Assembly (NCBI GenBank): GCA_033439265.1
Contig: JAVTVX010000011.1
Coordinates: 11,408,590 to 11,472,589, forward strand
Source of the DNA: Dillenia suffruticosa
Lineage: Eukaryota > Streptophyta > Magnoliopsida > Dilleniales > Dilleniaceae
Reading direction: 5' to 3'
Length of the DNA stretch: 64,000 nucleotides
A program made the position numbers and the translations under genes. This document shows positions 58,203 through 64,000 of this stretch, piece after piece (the stretch's first letter is position 1; each line of letters starts with the position of its first letter). The notes below the pieces were generated by a model. It was not told the origin of the DNA. It saw only the letters and a program-made list of their open reading frames with translations, and did no database searches.

Positions 58203-59015
58203 ATGAAAGAGATTATTTGGTTTCTTGGACTTTGTTTTTCTTTTCTGTTTGCTGGTGCTAACAAGGTCCTAAGAACTGAAGAAGCAAGTAAGAGGGTGTG
58301 CTTGGTACGACAAATTCACCCCTAAAATATGTTTCTCACCAGTGTTGGATGGCCAAGGAGATGACTTGGGTTGCAGCACTGGGATTGGAGGGTTGTGCTC
58401 TTTGCGACGAATACACACCCCTAAAATATCTTTCATAAAGATGCTTTTGCTAGGGTCATGGTCACTTTGATGATTGGCATCGCCTCTTTCCATGGGGATA
58501 TCATAGGTGCCGGAAGATCAAGAAAGTGTGATGAGCAAATCACTGAGGAAGAAATGCTTCTCAGCCTAGTCTTGGTGAGGTTAGAGTGGTTGAGACGATG
58601 AGGACAATGCTAGTTTCATGTTAGAAAATGTTATTGAAATCTATGCGGAGATTATAGGCTCCAGTTCAAGTTGGCCTTCCATGCATGGGTGCGAGAAGGA
58701 TTCTGACATTGGATTGAGAGAATCTTCAGAAAGCAAGTAAATCCATGGTGAGTAGATGCCTTCTCTCTAAGATTCCTTATACGAAATGTTTATACTACTT
58801 AATGTTTGCTGTACTTCATATCTAAAATACCGATTGCTAGTTAGGTTGTATAGTGCGGTCCCTTTGAGTTTTCTGCATACATACAGGTGTGATATTCCAG
58901 ATAACAATTATCTTGGAAATCAACTCCCTCATATGTTGTATATGAATGACATGGATGTGTTACCAAATCATTCATTCAATCATTGGATCCCAGAAGTGAA
59001 GTTGTTTGAAGTATA
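58203..59015 (+). other. possible small spliced gene(s), unrecognised
   Basis: A short frame at 58203 starts MKEIIWFLGLCFSFLFAGANK, a good-looking signal peptide, and reaches a GTAAGA donor-like site near 58288. Two later stretches could be exons: NVIEIYAEIIGSSSSWPSMH (about 58625-58737) and CDIPDNNYLGNQLPHMLYMN (from about 58888, after an ACATACAG acceptor-like site). None matches a family I know and no model joins them convincingly. Near-duplicate blocks (CACCCCTAAAATATGTTTCT and CACCCCTAAAATATCTTTCA) lie at 58316 and 58419. Confidence 0.25.
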
Positions 59016-59229
59016 ACAAAACTACTTATCTAATTTGGAGAAAGAAAGACATTAATCTTAGTTTAGAAGACAGTGCTTGTGTTTCTACTGCACTAACCTT
59101 CTCAATTTCTTTTAATGTTTCCTTCTTCCTTGTAATCCGAGCAGCAGTTTATTTCTTCGGAGAGGGAACCACCGCCACAAGTTTCTCTCCGGAGGGTTGT
59201 ACTTATCTTGCCAAAGGAAATGTGTGAGC

Positions 59230-60936
59230 CGAGCAAAGCGTCCAGCTATGTAAAAGTTTTCCTCTCAACTCCAAAACACAATATGTGCAGTGATGACTCT
59301 AACAATTTGTACAGATTATCCTGATGCACAGCTTACCACAAAAGGATTTATTAAAAATATTTTGGGAGCTTATAGATTTATTCAAAAAAAAAAAGATATA
59401 ATTTGATTTACTTCCAAGTCCTTTCACTCATTGCCAAGTTGATGAAGACGGCCATATGAAATTAGCTTAGATGCTCCATTAGTGATTATATTTTAAGATA
59501 AGGGTTTCTCCATGATTGCGACTTAAGTCATGACATGTGGTGGGTAACTAAGGGTTTCTCTGAGCCACACATGGATAGAAGAATGTCAGTTTCGTGGTCA
59601 TGCCTTGTCGGGCAAGGAAATGAGCTGCTTCTTTCATGAGTTTCCTAAATTTCAACACCTAATTCCTTGACTTTGACAATTAGCAATCAGCAATCAGCAA
59701 TCAGCAATCAGCAATCAGCATAGACCCTCTTGATTTTTTCTTGGCAAGAAAATGAATTAGAATTTCGTTAGAAATGCAACACCTCTTCAATGAAATGCCA
59801 TAGACCCTGCTTACGTTGGCGTTCTCCTCTCTTCCTTTCGCTAAAAGGCGTTAGGTATGCACCAACAAAAATTAGCACCACCGGCAAATGGCAGAGACGC
59901 CGAGAGAAATTGTAGAATGGAGGAGAGTGAGAGAGATGAAAAAGTAAGAGAGGGACGAACTCAACAATGAGTGCTTAGAGACGGAAGGTGCTACAAAGTA
60001 AAAGAGGGCCTCCTGTGACCAAGAACCTCTGTGAAACCTCTCCTTTATTGCCTTCTCTTTTGTACTTTAAAATAAAATGTCACGAATTATATGTCAAGAT
60101 TTAGAATTGAATCATCAACTCTTTATTATACGTGGACTTAAAAGCAATCAACTCTTTATTATACGTAGACTTAAAAGCAATCATAAACGGATATGCCTTT
60201 AATTTTCATAATTCAAATACCTTTAGTATGATATATGATTAGGTTTCTTTGAATCCCTCAAACAATAGAAGCTTTGCTTTGTTTTGTTTGAACTGAGAAG
60301 TACGTTCCCTTTCTTTTTTCAAAAAAACAAAGATAACTTCCCATTTCAAAATTCAAGCCAAGGGGAGTTGAAAGTAGTTTTTACAAAAACTACTCACACC
60401 CCTTTTTTTCTTATCACTTCTTAGATTTGAATATTTGAAATGGTGTTGGATCGGGTTAAACCCACATAGACGATCCGACATCCTTTTCAACATCTCCCGC
60501 TTATACATGAGGGTTAAATCTGTATTTAACTTAGTCATTTTTATATACTATTAATTTCATACAAATAAATGGATCATGTAACCAACAAATAGATCAAGAG
60601 TTCAAAACTATACACCAATTAAGGATATATAACAACTCACCATTTAATACAATAAAAATATCAAGTCCCGCTATATCCTAGGCATCTTTCTGTCACTCAC
60701 AAACAACATATCTCTCATCTTTCAAACAATACAAATAAGAGTATACTCGACTGAATACAAATTATGCATTTATAATTATATTTTAAAACACTAAGTTAAA
60801 ACATAACTGACTCAGTTATGAATATAAAACGACGTGTCAGTTATAAGATAGTTTTCTTTTCACACTACTATCTATCTTCTCCATTTAGCTACTTTCTTAG
60901 ATATGCACTGTAAAACCGAATCAATAATATTCTCTT
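59230..60936. other. intergenic DNA with a short CAATCAG repeat
   Basis: No gene recognised. AGCAATC is repeated about six times at 59683-59720, and a 28-bp stretch (ATCAACTCTTTATTATACGT) is duplicated at about 60114 and 60149. Confidence 0.5.
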
Positions 60937-61277
60937 TGTCACGCCCCGAACCGGGATCGTGAACAGCCGCCTGTTGTCCCTGGATGCCGGCTGTATTTTT
61001 ACATAAAATCGGACAGAACCTCCCCATAAATCGGAGGTTTCCCGAGTACAATTTCACCTGTATATCATATTCATCCTAAAAAATAAGTAAATGGCCATCC
61101 CGTTCTCTCCAAAATCAACAAATACCACAGCCAACATCCAGAACAACGCAATGCTATAAGTTTCTAGCAGTCCTAGCAACAGACCTCTACTGTCATATCC
61201 AACTAGAGCATGAGCAGCCGCCATACCGAGCGGACTTAAATTCTACGCATATATAAAATAAATTCCCAAGTTATTTT
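60937..61277 (-). repeat. extra partial copy of the Tekay/Del LTR end
   Basis: TGTCACGCCCCGAACCGGGA and the next 300 bases repeat, with moderate divergence, the end of the LTR that starts at 61278 (shared GGATGCCGGCTGTATTTTTA, CAGACCTCTACTG, GCAGCCGCC). It is a truncated second LTR end placed head to tail. Confidence 0.75.
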
Positions 61278-63831
61278 TGTCACGCCCCGACCCGGGATCG
61301 TGAGCAGCCGCCCGTTACCCTGGATGCCGGCTGTATTTTTACAGAAAATCGGACAGAACCTCCCCATATATCGGAGGTCTCCCATATTAAAATAAACCTG
61401 TTACCTGTCCAAAAGGGGCCATCCCGGCCTCAAAATGCATATATTATCCTCAACAACAAATCAGATCATCCTACTGCACAATCCAGGGCAACGCAAGGCT
61501 AACAAACAATTCTCCACAGTCCTAACCACAGACCTCTACTGCCATGCCCCCGTCAAAGGCATGGACAGCCGCCAGTCGCCCCTCCTGTGATTTAGAGGAG
61601 GCACCGAGCGATCCTAGAGGACAATTCTAAGACATGACACATTCCCAAATACAGACGCAACAAAAAAGAAATGCCTCAATGCAATGTCATGCAGTGACAT
61701 GAGAGTTCCACAATTTAAATGTCCATATTTATACAGTCATCCCAGAATTATAAAAAAAAATGGTTATCTATAGACCTCAGAATACAAATACATCACCAAT
61801 ACAAATTGCAGCGGAAATATACAATAATTCCTCAAGTCCAGGCCTGATCTCCCAAAGAAACTGAGCGTCCTAAAAGCGACACTCCTTGTCAAATACTATC
61901 TCTGAAACAAAAGGGAAATGAGGGGTGAGTACTCGGGAAAGAATACTCAGTGAGTGAGTGGGTCAATGCAATCGTCAAATATAGAGTGTGAAACTGGAGT
62001 GTCAAAACATAAGTATATAAATCATATTTCAAGTCATCATGCTCTTCATTTCAACAATATATCATTTCACGCATTTTCAAGTCAAATATGCATCCAAAGC
62101 ACTGTCATTAAAATCATAGAGCTGCCAGCCGAAAATGTCCTGGCAGAGGTCTACCGCGACCTATGACAGGCGCACCGGGGGTGTTATATGCAATTTTATT
62201 TAAAGTGCTCTCTACCCCGGCGTTGGCGACGAACCTCGTCCAGGTGCTAGACTTGAAGAGGATATCCAATCCAAATCCAAATCCTCCCCCTTTCGGGTTC
62301 AACCTGGCTAGTACCGTGTAGATAATCAAATCACGACAACTCGTGGGATACCCCAGGCCTAGGCATATCCGGACGCCACCAAAGCGCCTCTCACGGTGTC
62401 CTTCGTAGCTACGGAACAATACAATCCAAAGCCCTCAAGGCCAAAACCAATATCATATCAAAATGTGCCGAAATCAGGTTCATAAACCAATGCAACATAT
62501 AGCATAAAATGGCACATTATACATTTCAACTACATGGATGCATAATTTCATAATTCAATACAGTTTTTGGACACTCCAACGGTTCACAAAAGTCAAATTT
62601 TAAAACCAGTCAAAATATTTCCAACATACGACAAATCATGCTCATTATCAAAATGTTGTAAAACAAGATTTACATATTAAACAAAAGCATTGAAATAAAT
62701 CCCACTCACTGTTTTGGGGAAGGTAGCGCACTCCCCAATAACGCCAAAATACGCAAAACAAGACGCCCCTCAATCGAATCACCAAAATAGCCAACCTACT
62801 CAATCATCACGATTTTCATCAGATTTCGACTATTGTCAGGATTTATCGTTCTTCTTAATTTCGTACGAACCCTAAATTCCTCAATTTATAAACAAATCAA
62901 CTAATGCTACCTAATTTGACAAGGTTTATTCAAGGGTTGAAAAGATTTCATTTCTCTCACCTAGGATTCTTCGGATCTCGAATTTAGCTTTCGTTCGCCC
63001 GTTGGTTTGGTCTAAAACCTGAATGTTTCCAAATTTGAAACCATTGCGAACAATTTAAGTCCAATTACTAAAGAGATTCGAAACCCAAGTGCGAAAAATC
63101 GAAACTTAGAGTCATTTACCTTCGCAGAGGCTCATGGACTGCCACGGGCCGTCGCGGGCCGTGGGCCGCGGGCTGGCGGGCTGATGGGCTGGCGGGCCTG
63201 GTGGGCCGGCGGGCCTGATGGGTCTGCGGCCTGGTGGGCCTGCGGCCTGGCAAGCCGGATCACGCGCTGGAGCGCGCTCGCGCTCGTGCTGGCGCTGGCT
63301 CACGCGCTGAAGCGCACTCGTAAGCTGGATCGTGCACTGCTCGCGCTGGGGGTCGCACGCTGGAGTGCTCGTGCTCGTGCTGGGGCGTGCTGAGGCGCGC
63401 TGGGGTCGCGCGCTGGGGATCGCGACTGCTCGCGCGCTGCTCGAGCGCTGCTCGCGCGCTGCTCGCGCGCGGTTCGCGCGCTGCTCGCGCTTAGGCTGGG
63501 TCGCGCTGCAGCGCTCGCGCGCTCACGCGGAAGACTGCGCGGTGGTGCTAGCGCTCGCGCGGAGATGATCGCGCGGCTGTGCTCGCGCTCGCTGAGGACT
63601 GGAGATCGCGCTGCAGTCGCGCGCTCGCAGAGGGTTGGAGCAGCGACGGCCACGGCGCACTCGTGGGAGGAAGATCGTGCGGCTGATTCGGGCGGTCGCT
63701 CGCGGCGGAGGATGGCAGCGGGAGGGGAAGAGACACGGCGGCGGGGAGAAGGGAAAAAGAGAGAAGAAAAAGGGAGAGAAGAAGAGAGAAGAGAGGGGGA
63801 AAGAGAGAGAGAAAATTGGGCTTTAAGCCCT

Positions 63832-63872
<41 letters not shown>

Positions 63873-63888
63873 TTAATTGGGTGTTACA
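61278..63888 (-). repeat. long LTR of a Tekay/Del-type chromovirus
   Basis: On the minus strand the 2.6-kb LTR runs from TGTAACACCC (63888) to GGGGCGTGACA (61278). A polypurine tract (TTTTAGGGGGTTAGAAAA) lies just outside at 63889-63906. Large LTRs beginning this way are typical of Tekay/Del chromoviruses. It contains a GC-rich region at 63120-63660, a purine-rich block at 63715-63815 and a 37-base T run at 63835-63871. Fossil status of the whole element cannot be judged from this end. Confidence 0.75.
63120..63660. repeat. GC-rich low-complexity region of the LTR
   Basis: GGCGGGCCTGGTGGGCCGGC-type sequence, then GCGCGCTGCTCGCGC repeats. All long frames here (Ala/Arg/Pro-rich, on both strands) are composition artefacts. 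Confidence 0.8.
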
Positions 63889-63924
63889 TTTTCTAACCCC
63901 CTAAAAACAAGTCTCGTCCTCGAG

Positions 63925-64000
63925 ACTAAAAGAAAACTATACAGAAAATAGATGGGAGTACTGTTTCCTCATGGCTTCCTCAGGCTCCCAAGTTTGTTCC
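63925..64000 (-). pseudogene. chromodomain end of Tekay/Del-type polyprotein, cut by window edge
   Basis: The minus strand reads EQTWEPEEAMRKQYSHLFSV and then stops, the C-terminal end of a chromovirus chromodomain. The rest of the element lies past the window end. Confidence 0.8.

Noticed and set aside
62114-62419. 101-codon minus-strand frame
   Set aside because: Lies inside the non-coding long LTR of the Tekay/Del-type element; no domain.
63112-63876. Long Ala/Arg-rich frames on both strands
   Set aside because: GC-rich LTR low complexity; several overlapping frames are equally open.
1-64000. tRNA, rRNA or snRNA genes
   Set aside because: Scanned for cloverleaf-like and conserved motifs; only SINE-derived tRNA-like heads were seen.

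Overview
This is AT-rich nuclear DNA from a flowering plant, most likely a eudicot. The evidence is a P-class PPR gene, a plant receptor-like kinase gene, PSY-type sulfated-peptide motifs, tRNA-derived SINEs, an L1-type LINE, Ty1/copia and Ty3/gypsy chromovirus elements, and several CACTA transposons. I cannot name the species. By eye, well over two thirds of the window is mobile DNA, much of it nested.

Layout. 1-5065: a broken Ty1/copia element on the minus strand, cut by the window start. 5.4-6.9 kb: two inverted copies of one SINE family and a LINE endonuclease fragment. 7.9-13.9 kb: a host locus encoding tandem degenerate PSY-like peptide motifs, split by a 5.3-kb chromovirus (8142-13444, TSD GGCAA). 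14.05-14.27 kb: another SINE with target-site duplication. 16.6-17.8 kb: a PPR gene on the minus strand with one apparent frameshift. 18-23.2 kb: non-coding DNA with duplicated blocks and one copy of a dispersed 1.6-kb repeat. 23.2-34.9 kb: a nested stack in which a three-LTR non-autonomous element holds a chromovirus inside its first LTR (23539-28819, TSD CCAAG) and a 2.9-kb CACTA in its interior (29172-32094, TSD TTT). 35.0-46.5 kb: an 11.5-kb CACTA (TSD TAA) carrying En/Spm-type transposase remnants, a spliced plus-strand gene resembling transposon-associated plant mobile domain proteins, and a minus-strand acidic/coiled-coil gene. 46.5-48.2 kb: second copy of the dispersed repeat. 48.25-54.8 kb: a second CACTA of the same family. 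56.0-58.1 kb: a non-RD receptor-like kinase gene on the minus strand with an unusual C-terminal coiled-coil region. 60.9-64.0 kb: the long LTR and chromodomain end of a Tekay/Del-type chromovirus, minus strand, cut by the window end.

The host genes do not form an operon or an evident pathway. The points most worth a second look are the tandem PSY-motif locus broken by a retrotransposon, the gene cargo of the large CACTA, the kinase whose reading frame resumes after an in-frame stop into a coiled coil, and the GC-rich minisatellites embedded in otherwise AT-rich DNA transposons. All assignments come from reading the sequence and translations; no database search was run.
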